A DNA stretch of 64,000 nt from JAAXHB01 sp965221635. Lineage in GTDB: Bacteria; Actinomycetota; Acidimicrobiia; Acidimicrobiales; Aldehydirespiratoraceae. Below are positions 16,897 to 25,245 of the stretch, piece by piece (within the stretch, counting starts at the first letter, position 1; every line of letters starts with the position of its first letter). Location of the stretch: the NCBI GenBank assembly GCA_965221635.1, contig OZ244902.1:682001-746000 (forward strand). The letters run 5' to 3'. Made by a program: the position numbers and the translations under genes. Under the pieces are notes generated by a model that worked only from the letters and a program-made list of their open reading frames with translations, was not told the DNA's origin and did not search any database.

Positions 16897-18701
16897 CCGA
16901 CACCGCCACCGACGCCGCCTCCGACGCGGCCTCCGACACCATCACACCGGCTACACAAGCCGACCCCGCGGCCTATTCCGGGCGCGGCGCGATGATCTGG
17001 CATTCGGCCCGCCGGCGAGTGTTGTGCGTGCCGTTCGGGTTGCGGTTGGTGCTCAGCGGTTTGGTGCTGGTGCTGGTGGTGTTCCCGTTTTACCGTCTGA
17101 TCCTGGGATCATTCCAGGAAGGCGGGCCTCCCGAGCGCGGCCCGCTCACCCTTCAGAACTATCGGGACACCTTCGATCGTTCCAGCGACATCATCGGCAA
17201 CACGTTGCAGTTCGCGGTGGGCCAAACGGTGGTTCCGCTGGTGATCGGCGTGCTGTTGGCATGGGTGGTCACCCGCACCGATGTGCCCTGGCGTGGCGTT
17301 TGGGAGTTCGCCACGCTGGGGCTCTACTTCATTCCTTTGCTGGCAGCCGGCACTGCGTGGAGCATTCTTCTGGGTGGCCGCAACGGCATGCTCAACGAGA
17401 TCATCCGGGCGGTCACGCCATGGGACGGGTTCGACGTGAACTCGATGGCCGGGATGGTGTTCGTGCAGTCGCTTTACCTGGTGCCGCTTGTGTTTCTGGT
17501 GGTGGCCGCGAGCATGCGAAACGTCACACCCGACTACGAGCACGCCGCCCGCGTGAGCGGTGCGTCACCCCTGGCGGTGTTCGCGAAGATCACCTTGGGA
17601 GTGTCACGACCGGCGCTTTGGTCTGCGGCTGTGTTGTGCTTCATCATCGGTTTGGGATCGATGGAGATTCCGTTGCTGTTCGGCTACCCGGCGCGCGAGC
17701 ACGTGTTCACCACCGACATCTACAACGCCCTTCGGGTGCGGTTCCCACCTGAGGACGGTCGTGCCTCGGCCACCGGGGTGGTGCTGTTGGCGGCGTCGAT
17801 GGTAGTGCTGGTGCTGTACCTGCGCTCGATCCGTCACAGCGACCGTTTCGTGACGGTGCGAGGAAAAGGCGGGCCCGACACCCCCACCCGGCTGGGGCCG
17901 TGGCGTTGGGTTGCCTTCGCGCTGTGCGCCGGGTTCTTCTTCTTCACGATGGTGTTGCCCTTCGTGGCGGTGGTGGTGGGGTCTCTGCTTCCCTACATCG
18001 GCCGCCCCGACACCGAACTGCTGGCCCAGTCGTCGCTGGACAACTACCGGCAACTGTCCGACAACCCGATCCTGTGGCGTTCGATCAAGAACAGCCTCAC
18101 CTTGTCTTTGGGCGCCGGGGTGTTCGTGATGGTGTTCGGAGCGTTGGTGGCCTACTGCGTGGTGAGGTTCCGCAGCACGTGGAGTCGCTTCATCGACTAC
18201 GGCGCAAGCTTGCCGCTGATGATCCCCGCAGTGGTGTTGGCCACATCTTTGCTGTATTCCTACATCACTTTGGTGCTGCCTGGAGGCTTCCGGGTGTGGG
18301 GAACTCTTTGGATCATGGCGATCGCCTATGTGGTGTACTTCCTGCCCGTGGCGGTGCGTCAGATGACCGGCCCGGTGGTGCAACTGTCGGCCGACCTGGA
18401 GCACGCCTCACGCATCTCGGGCGCGGGCAGCCTCGCCACGATGATCCGAATCGTGGTGCCGATCCTGCGACCGGCGCTTCTCGGTGGGCTTGTGTTGGCG
18501 TTCATCACCTTCATGCGCGAGTTCACCCTGTCGGTGCTGCTGTTCCGCTCGGGCACCGAGGTGATTTCCACGGTGATGTTCAGCTTCTACTCCAACGGCC
18601 GGTTGCCGTTCGTGGCGGCCATTTCGGTGGGGCTGTGGCTGGCCGGAATGGCACTGATGGTGATTCTCAGGTTCGTGCTCAAGGCCCGAATCACCTTCTG
18701 A
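16893..18701 (+). CDS. ABC transporter permease with two fused membrane domains, FbpB/ThiP type
   Basis: This 602-residue membrane protein has about twelve hydrophobic segments. It carries two BPD_transp_1 halves, each with an EAA-like loop: one near HAARVSGASPLAVFAKITL, one near HASRISGAGSLATMIRIVV. This fused layout is typical of iron(III), thiamine and phosphonate importers. The first 35 residues are Thr/Asp/Ala-rich and probably cytoplasmic. It overlaps the ATPase gene by four bases and closes the operon. No ligand can be named. Confidence 0.94.
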   Translation: MTDTATDAASDAASDTITPATQADPAAYSGRGAMIWHSARRRVLCVPFGLRLVLSGLVLVLVVFPFYRLILGSFQEGGPPERGPLTLQNYRDTFDRSSDIIGNTLQFAVGQTVVPLVIGVLLAWVVTRTDVPWRGVWEFATLGLYFIPLLAAGTAWSILLGGRNGMLNEIIRAVTPWDGFDVNSMAGMVFVQSLYLVPLVFLVVAASMRNVTPDYEHAARVSGASPLAVFAKITLGVSRPALWSAAVLCFIIGLGSMEIPLLFGYPAREHVFTTDIYNALRVRFPPEDGRASATGVVLLAASMVVLVLYLRSIRHSDRFVTVRGKGGPDTPTRLGPWRWVAFALCAGFFFFTMVLPFVAVVVGSLLPYIGRPDTELLAQSSLDNYRQLSDNPILWRSIKNSLTLSLGAGVFVMVFGALVAYCVVRFRSTWSRFIDYGASLPLMIPAVVLATSLLYSYITLVLPGGFRVWGTLWIMAIAYVVYFLPVAVRQMTGPVVQLSADLEHASRISGAGSLATMIRIVVPILRPALLGGLVLAFITFMREFTLSVLLFRSGTEVISTVMFSFYSNGRLPFVAAISVGLWLAGMALMVILRFVLKARITF

Positions 18702-18769
18702 ACCCCAAGCCGGAATCTTCTCCCGCGCTGCGGGCCTGAGGCCGGCCGCGGCAGGGCTCGCATGGCGCC

Positions 18770-18775
18770 TAGGCT
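18770..18775 (+). promoter_or_regulatory. -10 element TAGGCT, leaderless geometry
   Basis: TAGGCT ends six bases before the GTG at 18782, and no Shine-Dalgarno sequence is present. Confidence 0.55.
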
Positions 18776-18781
18776 TCGGCG

Positions 18782-19702
18782 GTGGCTGCCGGAGGAACAC
18801 GAGCGATCCTGGCCGCGTTCTTCGCGAACCTGGGTATCGCCATCGCCAAGTTCGTGGCGTTCCTGTTCACCGGTGCGTCCTCGCTGCTCGCGGAATCGAT
18901 CCACAGCGTGGCCGACACCAGCAACCAGGCGTTGCTGTTGCTCGGAGGGCGGCTGGCCCGGCGCGATCCCACCGTGGAGCACTCGTTCGGTTTCGGGCGG
19001 GAGCGCTACTTCTGGTCGTTCGTGGTGGCGCTCGTGCTGTTCAGCGTCGGTTCGTTGTTCGCCATCTACGAAGGCATCGACAAGATCCGCCATCCGCACA
19101 CGATCAGCTCGCCGATTTGGGCCTTCTCGGTGCTGGGGATCGGCATCGTGTTGGAGTCGTGGTCGATGCACACCGCGGTGGTGGAATCCAACAAGGTGCG
19201 CGGCAAGGCCTCCTGGGCCACGTTCGTGCGCCGCTCACGCACCCCCGAGTTGCCGGTGGTGCTGCTCGAAGACCTCGGCGCCCTGGCGGGCCTGGTGATG
19301 GCCACCACGGCGCTCGGCATCGCCGTGGTGTTCGACGCCCCGGTGTGGGACGGGATCGGCACCTTGAGCATCGGAGTGCTGCTCGGGCTGATCGCAGTGG
19401 TGCTGGCGGTGGAAATGCGCAGCCTGCTTATCGGCGAGAGCGCCACCGCCGCCGACCTGGCCGCCGTGAAGGCCGCCATCGGCCAAACCCCGGGCGTTCA
19501 CCGGCTGATCCACCTTCGCACCCAGCACATCGGCCCCGAGGAGCTTCTCGTTGCCGCCAAGGTGAGCTTCAACCCCGAGTACTCCACCGCAGAACTGGCC
19601 GAAGCAATCAACCGAGTGGAAGCCGCCGTTCGCCAAGAGGTGCCCATAGCGCGCCCCATGTACATAGAACCCGACATCTGGTCCCCCCAACCGCACTCTT
19701 GA
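18782..19702 (+). CDS. Cation diffusion facilitator (CDF) family transporter
   Basis: This 306-residue protein starts with transmembrane segments (ILAAFFANLGIAIAKFVAFL) and contains the CDF signature segment SSLLAESIHSVADTSNQALLLLG with a metal-binding HSVAD motif. A later DLGALAGLVM segment carries the matching Asp of the second half-site. The C-terminal cytoplasmic domain (about 215-306) is present. CDF proteins export Zn, Fe, Mn or Co in exchange for protons. The GTG start at 18782 is supported by the hexamer TAGGCT six bases upstream. It converges on the toxin-antitoxin pair. Confidence 0.93.
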   Translation: MAAGGTRAILAAFFANLGIAIAKFVAFLFTGASSLLAESIHSVADTSNQALLLLGGRLARRDPTVEHSFGFGRERYFWSFVVALVLFSVGSLFAIYEGIDKIRHPHTISSPIWAFSVLGIGIVLESWSMHTAVVESNKVRGKASWATFVRRSRTPELPVVLLEDLGALAGLVMATTALGIAVVFDAPVWDGIGTLSIGVLLGLIAVVLAVEMRSLLIGESATAADLAAVKAAIGQTPGVHRLIHLRTQHIGPEELLVAAKVSFNPEYSTAELAEAINRVEAAVRQEVPIARPMYIEPDIWSPQPHS

Positions 19703-19777
19703 CCAGCGCCTAGGGAAACCGAAGCAGCCGTAGGCATCAAGGCACGGGCCGCTGCTGAAACGAAGGGCAGTGACGCT

Positions 19778-20125
19778 TCAGATGTCGAGGTGCAGGCGCA
19801 TGGCTTCTTCAATCTGTGCCATGTGCCTCATGGAAACCATCCCCAGCAGCCTTCCGATGCGTTCAACGGACACCGCTCGGATCTGCTCCACCTGGGCCTT
19901 GGATTCCACCCGCAGACCCGTTTCCGGGGCGTCGAGCAGCACCTGAAACGGGTAAACCCTTGACGTGTTGGAAGTGATCGGAACCACCGTCACCACCCCT
20001 TGCGCCGTGCGGGCGACAACACTGTTGGCACCGTCGTTGCTCACGATCACCGCTGGTCTGCGGCTGGCCGCCTCGGACCCGACCACAGGATCCAGGTTCA
20101 CGAGACGAACCTCGCCTCGCAGCAT
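19778..20125 (-). CDS. MazF/PemK-family mRNA interferase toxin
   Basis: This 115-residue protein begins RGEVRLVNLDP and continues GSEAASRRPAVIVSNDGAN, the hallmark of MazF/PemK/ChpA toxins, which cut single-stranded mRNA at short motifs. The later VVPITSNTSRVYPFQVLL segment is also typical. The ATG at 20125 shares its A with the stop of the antitoxin gene (TGATG). This order, antitoxin first and then toxin with overlap, is standard for type II toxin-antitoxin operons. A longer start at 20164 would add 13 atypical residues and is less likely. Confidence 0.93.
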   Translation of the reverse strand: MLRGEVRLVNLDPVVGSEAASRRPAVIVSNDGANSVVARTAQGVVTVVPITSNTSRVYPFQVLLDAPETGLRVESKAQVEQIRAVSVERIGRLLGMVSMRHMAQIEEAMRLHLDI

Positions 20126-20358
20126 CAGAGCGCTGTCAGCCCGTCGGCAATCACGGCATCCCAAGCCTGGTTTTGGTGATCATCCTCCCACTCGGCGAAT
20201 GCTGCCGCATAGTCCTGGGACAGTTCAGAGGCTCGAAGCAATCGAATTGCCATGTGCAGCACAGCCGAACGAGATGCGCACTCATGAGCCCTCGCGTAGC
20301 TCTCGAGGAACGCTACGTCACTCTCCGGGAGGCTGACACTTAGTTTCATACCTTGCAT
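20125..20358 (-). CDS. Ribbon-helix-helix antitoxin of the MazF-like toxin
   Basis: This 77-residue protein starts with a beta strand KLSVSLPESDVAFLESYARAH followed by helices (SRSAVLHMAIRLLR), the MetJ/Arc ribbon-helix-helix DNA-binding fold. The acidic C-terminal half (DYAAAFAEWEDDHQNQAWDA) is suited to block the toxin. The ATG at 20358 has GAGG four bases upstream; a second ATG three codons later is possible. It probably represses its own promoter with the toxin as co-repressor. The pair diverges from prfC. Confidence 0.9.
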   Translation of the reverse strand: MQGMKLSVSLPESDVAFLESYARAHECASRSAVLHMAIRLLRASELSQDYAAAFAEWEDDHQNQAWDAVIADGLTAL

Positions 20359-20473
20359 GCTACCTCAGTAGTAGGACCCTGTGTCGCCGGGTGCCACAGG
20401 ATCGGTGACGGATCACTCCCGCGATGCGGGGCTTTCTTGTCGGGGCCGACATCCGTGTTGGCAGACTTGGGGG

Positions 20474-22126
20474 GTGACCGACTCGAACTCTGGCAGCGGG
20501 GCTTGTCGTGAGGCGGCGCGGCGGCGCACCTTTGCGATCATCTCGCATCCCGATGCGGGCAAGACCACACTCACCGAGAAGTTCCTGCTTTATGGCGGAA
20601 TGCTCGCGGCGGGCGCCGGGGCGGTGAAGGCCCGCGGCGGTGGGCGGGCGGTCACATCGGACTGGATGGAACTGGAACGCAAACGGGGCATCTCCATCAC
20701 CTCCGCGGCGATGCAGTTCGAGTACCGCGACCGCGTGCTGAACCTGCTGGACACACCCGGCCACAACGACTTCTCCGAGGACACCTACCGGGTGCTCTCC
20801 GCGGTGGACGCCGCGGTGATGGTGCTCGACGGCGCGAAGGGAATCGAAGCGCAAACCCGCAAGCTGTTCGAGGTTTGCCGCGACCGCGAGATTCCCATCG
20901 TGACCTTCATCAACAAGTGGGATCGCCCCGCCCGAGACCCGCTGGAGCTTCTCGACGAGATCGAGGCACAACTCGCGCTTGATCCCCATCCGGTGACCTG
21001 GCCAGTGGGCGACGGCGACCGCTTCGCGGGGCTGATCGACCGCCCCGGCAGCGAGTTCGTGCGCTTCACCCGAACCGCGCACGGTGCGACCATCGCAGCA
21101 GAACAGAGAGTGCCGGTGGATCAGGTTGCGGCTGCTGTGGCCGCCGGCGGCGGTGCTGCGCAGAGCGATGCGCGCACGGGAACTGCCACGGAAGTACCGG
21201 CAGCGTGGGAGGAAGCCCAGGAATCTCTCGACCTGGTGGAGGCCGCCTGCACGCCCTTCAGCGCCAAACGCTTCGCGGCCGGGGAACTGTCACCGGTGTT
21301 CTTCGGGTCGGCGCTCACCAACTTCGGGGTTCGCCTGCTGCTTGACGCCATGGTGGATTTGGTGCCGGCGCCCCAGGACCGTCTCGACGACTCCGGCACC
21401 CCAAGGCCGATCAACTCGTCGTTCAGCGCGATGGTGTTCAAGGTGCAGGCCAACATGGACCCGTCGCACCGTGACCGGGTTGCGTTCCTGCGGGTGTGCT
21501 CGGGGCGTTTCGAGCGGGGCATGACCGTGGTCAACGGACGCAGCGGTCGCAGTTTCGGCACGAAGTACGCGCACACGGTGCTGGGCCGCGACCGCACCAC
21601 CACCGACGAGGCATGGCCCGGTGACGTGATCGGCTTGGTGAACGCGGGCGAGCTGCGACCCGGTGACGCCGTTTACGCGGATGCGCCGGTGAGTTGGCCG
21701 CCGGTTCCGTCGTTCGCGCCGAGCTGTTTCAGGGTGGCGTCCTGTTTGGACACCGCCAAGGCCAAACAGTTCCGCAGCGGCGTGCGCCAACTCGACTCCG
21801 AAGGGGTGGTGCAAGCCCTGCGCCGCGGCGACCACACCGAGAGTCATCCGATCCTCGCCGCCGTGGGGCCGCTGCAGTTCGACGTTGCCACCCATCGCCT
21901 GCGCCACGAGTTCGGCGCCCCGGTGCATCTCGAAGCGGCCTCATGGACCGTGGCGCGCCGCACCGACGAAGCCTCCGCCCCGGAACTGGAGCGCATGTCG
22001 GGGGTGACGGTGGCGCAGCGCTCCGACGGCGAACTGCTGGCGTTGTTCGAAAGCCCCTACTGGCTGGCCCGGGTGCAAGCAGACCACCCCGAACTCACAC
22101 TTGAACGCCTCCTCGGCGAAGGCTGA
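20474..22126 (+). CDS. prfC: Peptide chain release factor 3
   Basis: This 550-residue translational GTPase has G1 SHPDAGKTT, G2 RGISITS, G3 DTPGHNDF and G4 NKWDR. Domains II and III follow, with the RF3-type segment SSFSAMVFKVQANMDP and the FDV.THRL region. RF3 removes RF1/RF2 from the ribosome after peptide release. The length is close to the usual 525-530, with a 30-40-residue Ala/Thr-rich insert near residue 215-250. The GTG at 20474 is chosen because the GTPase domain begins about 18 residues later; upstream codons give a sequence unlike the family. Confidence 0.94.
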   Translation: MTDSNSGSGACREAARRRTFAIISHPDAGKTTLTEKFLLYGGMLAAGAGAVKARGGGRAVTSDWMELERKRGISITSAAMQFEYRDRVLNLLDTPGHNDFSEDTYRVLSAVDAAVMVLDGAKGIEAQTRKLFEVCRDREIPIVTFINKWDRPARDPLELLDEIEAQLALDPHPVTWPVGDGDRFAGLIDRPGSEFVRFTRTAHGATIAAEQRVPVDQVAAAVAAGGGAAQSDARTGTATEVPAAWEEAQESLDLVEAACTPFSAKRFAAGELSPVFFGSALTNFGVRLLLDAMVDLVPAPQDRLDDSGTPRPINSSFSAMVFKVQANMDPSHRDRVAFLRVCSGRFERGMTVVNGRSGRSFGTKYAHTVLGRDRTTTDEAWPGDVIGLVNAGELRPGDAVYADAPVSWPPVPSFAPSCFRVASCLDTAKAKQFRSGVRQLDSEGVVQALRRGDHTESHPILAAVGPLQFDVATHRLRHEFGAPVHLEAASWTVARRTDEASAPELERMSGVTVAQRSDGELLALFESPYWLARVQADHPELTLERLLGEG

Positions 22127-22228
22127 CACGCACCGACGCCGGGCCCACACGGGGGCAGTTCGTCTCGGCGGCACGGCATGACGCCCCCGACACGCCCGGC
22201 GCCCAAACTGCGCCAACGGCGGCGGCGA

Positions 22229-22234
22229 TAGGTT
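22229..22234 (+). promoter_or_regulatory. -10 element TAGGTT, leaderless geometry
   Basis: TAGGTT ends six bases before the GTG of the sulfatase at 22241. No ribosome site lies before that codon. Confidence 0.6.
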
Positions 22235-22240
22235 CGCCTT

Positions 22241-23812
22241 GTGGATGCCACCAAAGCTGCCGAAAAGCCCAACATCCTGCTGGTGGTGTCCGACGAGGAG
22301 CGCCGAAACGACTGGCTGAACGGCGTGCTGAAGTTGCCCGCCCATGAGCGCCTGCGGGCGGATGGGCTCAGCTTCGACCGGTACTTCACCCACGCCTCAC
22401 CATGTTCGCCGTCACGGGCGAGCCTGTACACGGGCCGTTACCTGGCCGAACACGACGTTGTGGACAACGTGAGCTTCCCCACCCACACCGCGCTCGATCC
22501 GTCGCTGCCCACCATCGGCAGCCTTGCCGCCGCAGGCGGTTACCGGGCCGCATACCTCGGCAAGTGGCACCTCAGCCACAGCGCCACCCCCGACATGAGC
22601 GAACACGGCTACCAGGACTGGCTGGGAAACGACGTTCACTTCACCGGCAACGCCTGGACAGGCCGCTACTTCGACCCGATCATCACCGAACAGGCCTGCG
22701 ACTGGTTGCGATCCCACGCCGCCAACAGGCCGTGGTTTCTCACCGTGGCCTTGGTGAACCCCCACGACATCATGTGGTTCCCCGCCGACCATCTGTCCTA
22801 CCAGGCCGAACATCCCCAAATCGCGGAGGCTTTGGAGTTCATCCAACAAATGCGTCTGGGTGACCTTCCGGTGAGCCCCCCACCCGAGGACTACCCGCGA
22901 CTGTTCGACCAGCTCCCGGAGAACTTCGCTGACGATCTTCACACCAAACCCGAGGTGCAACGAGCCTGGCGCCACGTTCGCAACCATGACCACTGGGTGG
23001 GCAGCATCTCCGCGGACGAACACGACGTTTGGCTGCGCGGCCTCGACTACTACGCGTGGCTGCATCAGCAACTCGACCAGAGCCTCACCCGCCTGCTCGA
23101 AACGCTCGACTCGCTGGGGGTGTACGAAAACACTGTGATCGTGTACACCTCCGATCACGGCGACGCCTGCGGCTCGCACGGCCTGCGAGCCAAACTGCCC
23201 TGCGTGTACGACGAGGTGATGGGCGTGCCGCTGATCATCAAAGGCGCCGGGGACGCCTCAACCGAGCAGCCCGAATCCGCAGCCCGGCCTGTTGGGAATG
23301 CCACGCAAGCCTGGGCGCGTGTGCCGGCTGGGATGCGCACCGACGCTTTGGCCACACACGTCGACCTTGGCGCCACCATCGCGGCGATGACCGGCGCCGA
23401 CCCGCACGCCGAGGGCCTCTCGGGCCAGGATCTGGCGCCGGTGCTGGCGGATCCGTCGGCGGTGGTGCGCGACTTCGTGCTGTTCTCCCAGGACTCGGCC
23501 CAGTCCGATCTGATCAGCCAATGCCGCTACGCCCTGCGGGGCTTTTTCGACGGGGAAACCAAGTACGCCCGCTACTACGGAATCGGCGGAGGCAAGGCCC
23601 GGGACGGCAAGACCCGGCGCCACGGCAAGACCTTCGACGTGGACGCCGCCTTCGACGAACACGACCACGAGTGGTACGACACCACTCAAGACCCCCACGA
23701 ACTCGTGAACCTGGCCATGGACAGAGGCCGCCGAAGCGACCTGCGAAACCTGTTCAACCGGCTGTTGGAATACGAGGCTCAAGAACTCGGCGCCAACGGC
23801 AATCAACGCTGA
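22241..23812 (+). CDS. Sulfatase (type I, formylglycine-dependent)
   Basis: This 523-residue alkaline-phosphatase-superfamily sulfatase carries the CxPxR signature as CSPSR with Cys55, which a formylglycine-generating enzyme converts to the catalytic residue. Metal ligands are expected at the N-terminal Asp (VVSDEE) and in the later YTSDHGD. The LGKWHL segment is also diagnostic. No signal peptide is seen, so it is probably cytoplasmic. It hydrolyses a sulfate ester of an unknown alcohol or sugar. No sulfatase-modifying enzyme gene lies in the window. An arylsulfotransferase-like protein lies 3 kb further on. Confidence 0.93.
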   Translation: MDATKAAEKPNILLVVSDEERRNDWLNGVLKLPAHERLRADGLSFDRYFTHASPCSPSRASLYTGRYLAEHDVVDNVSFPTHTALDPSLPTIGSLAAAGGYRAAYLGKWHLSHSATPDMSEHGYQDWLGNDVHFTGNAWTGRYFDPIITEQACDWLRSHAANRPWFLTVALVNPHDIMWFPADHLSYQAEHPQIAEALEFIQQMRLGDLPVSPPPEDYPRLFDQLPENFADDLHTKPEVQRAWRHVRNHDHWVGSISADEHDVWLRGLDYYAWLHQQLDQSLTRLLETLDSLGVYENTVIVYTSDHGDACGSHGLRAKLPCVYDEVMGVPLIIKGAGDASTEQPESAARPVGNATQAWARVPAGMRTDALATHVDLGATIAAMTGADPHAEGLSGQDLAPVLADPSAVVRDFVLFSQDSAQSDLISQCRYALRGFFDGETKYARYYGIGGGKARDGKTRRHGKTFDVDAAFDEHDHEWYDTTQDPHELVNLAMDRGRRSDLRNLFNRLLEYEAQELGANGNQR

Positions 23813-23879
23813 CCCGTCGATCAGCGCAGCGCAGGCCCGCACCAGTCCAAACACAACTTCCCCACAACAGGAGGCCGAC

Positions 23880-25190
23880 ATGACCATCGACTCCGCAACT
23901 TCCGAGGTGGCAGCACCGGACGCAAATCAAGCTGTCGGGTATCGCCCGGCCCAGAGCGCCGGTGATGATCACAACGGCCCGGCGCCGGTCACGGACTGGG
24001 CCACCGACTTCGACCACGCCCATCCCGACTACGCGGCCAGTGCGCCCGAGATTTGGGAAGACCTTCGTGTGCGCTGCCCGGTGGCGCACAGCGAGCGTTA
24101 CGGGGGCACCTGGCTGCCGGTTCGCCACGAGGAGGTGAGCGCCATCGCCGCGGACACCACCACGTTCAGCTCACAAGGCGTGGTGGTACACGACGGCAGG
24201 CCCGACATCCCGGCCCCTGTGGGTTTCGCGCCGCCGATCACCTCGGATCCGCCGTTTCACAAGACCGCCAGGCAGTTCCTGCTCGCCGCGTTTTCGCCCA
24301 AGGCCATCGAACGCCAACGCGAAACCACCCGCGCCACCTGTGGGGAACTTCTCGACGAGATGCTCGCCGGGATCACTCCGGCGGAGTCTTCCGGCGATCA
24401 GGTTGTGGACGCGGCGGTTTCCTACGCGCAGCACATCCCGGTGAGGGTGATAGCCGACATGCTCGGCGTGCCCAAAGCCGACGGCGACTTGTTCCGTCTG
24501 TTCATTCACCGGATCATGGAGACACCGGGCGCGGAGATCGGACTTGACTACGAGGACTCGCTCGACGCGTACCTCGACAAGCTGATCGCAGCCCGTGCCG
24601 AGGATCCACGCGACGATCTGATTACCCACATGGTGCAGTCCCGCATCGATGGTGAGCCGCTCACCCACAAACACGTGCGAGGCACGTGCGCGTTGCTGCT
24701 GATAGCAGGTATCGACACCACCTGGTCGGCCATCGGAGCGAGCCTGTGGCACCTGGCGCAGCACCCCGAGGATCGGCTGCGCTGGCTGGAGGAACCCGAC
24801 TTGCGGCCCTTTGCCGTGGAGGAGTTTCTGCGCTTCTACGCGCCGGTCACGATGGCGCGCCTGGTGGCCCAGGACACCACCTTCGCGGGTTGCGACATGA
24901 AGACCCTCGACTGGGTGCTGTTGCCGTTCCCTGCCGCGAACCGCGACCCGGAAGCGTTTGAGGACGCCGACCGGTTCGTGATCGACCGGCGTCGCAACCG
25001 GCACAGCGCGTTCGGGTTGGGCATCCACCGCTGCATCGGTTCGAATCTGGCCCGCCTGGAGTTGACGGTGGCGTTGGAGGAATGGATGAAACGGGTGCCG
25101 CACTTCGAGCTGGCAGACCCGCAGTCGGTTGTGTGGTCAACCGGGCAGATCCGCGGCCCCAGACGGCTGCCGATCCGCGTGCTGTCGTGA
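23880..25190 (+). CDS. Cytochrome P450
   Basis: This 436-residue bacterial class I P450 has the I-helix oxygen motif AGIDTTWS, the ExxR motif in EEFLRFY, and the haem-binding loop FGLGIHRCIG with proximal Cys385. The N-terminal 35 residues are hydrophilic, so the enzyme is soluble. It requires a ferredoxin and reductase, neither of which is encoded nearby. The start is ATG at 23880 with AGGAGG six bases upstream. Close bacterial relatives hydroxylate terpenes, fatty acids or steroids; the substrate is unknown. Confidence 0.95.
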   Translation: MTIDSATSEVAAPDANQAVGYRPAQSAGDDHNGPAPVTDWATDFDHAHPDYAASAPEIWEDLRVRCPVAHSERYGGTWLPVRHEEVSAIAADTTTFSSQGVVVHDGRPDIPAPVGFAPPITSDPPFHKTARQFLLAAFSPKAIERQRETTRATCGELLDEMLAGITPAESSGDQVVDAAVSYAQHIPVRVIADMLGVPKADGDLFRLFIHRIMETPGAEIGLDYEDSLDAYLDKLIAARAEDPRDDLITHMVQSRIDGEPLTHKHVRGTCALLLIAGIDTTWSAIGASLWHLAQHPEDRLRWLEEPDLRPFAVEEFLRFYAPVTMARLVAQDTTFAGCDMKTLDWVLLPFPAANRDPEAFEDADRFVIDRRRNRHSAFGLGIHRCIGSNLARLELTVALEEWMKRVPHFELADPQSVVWSTGQIRGPRRLPIRVLS

Positions 25191-25245
25191 GGCGGCATCC
25201 GAGGGCAAGTCTGTAGCGTCGCCTTGAGAGGGAATTCGGATTGAC

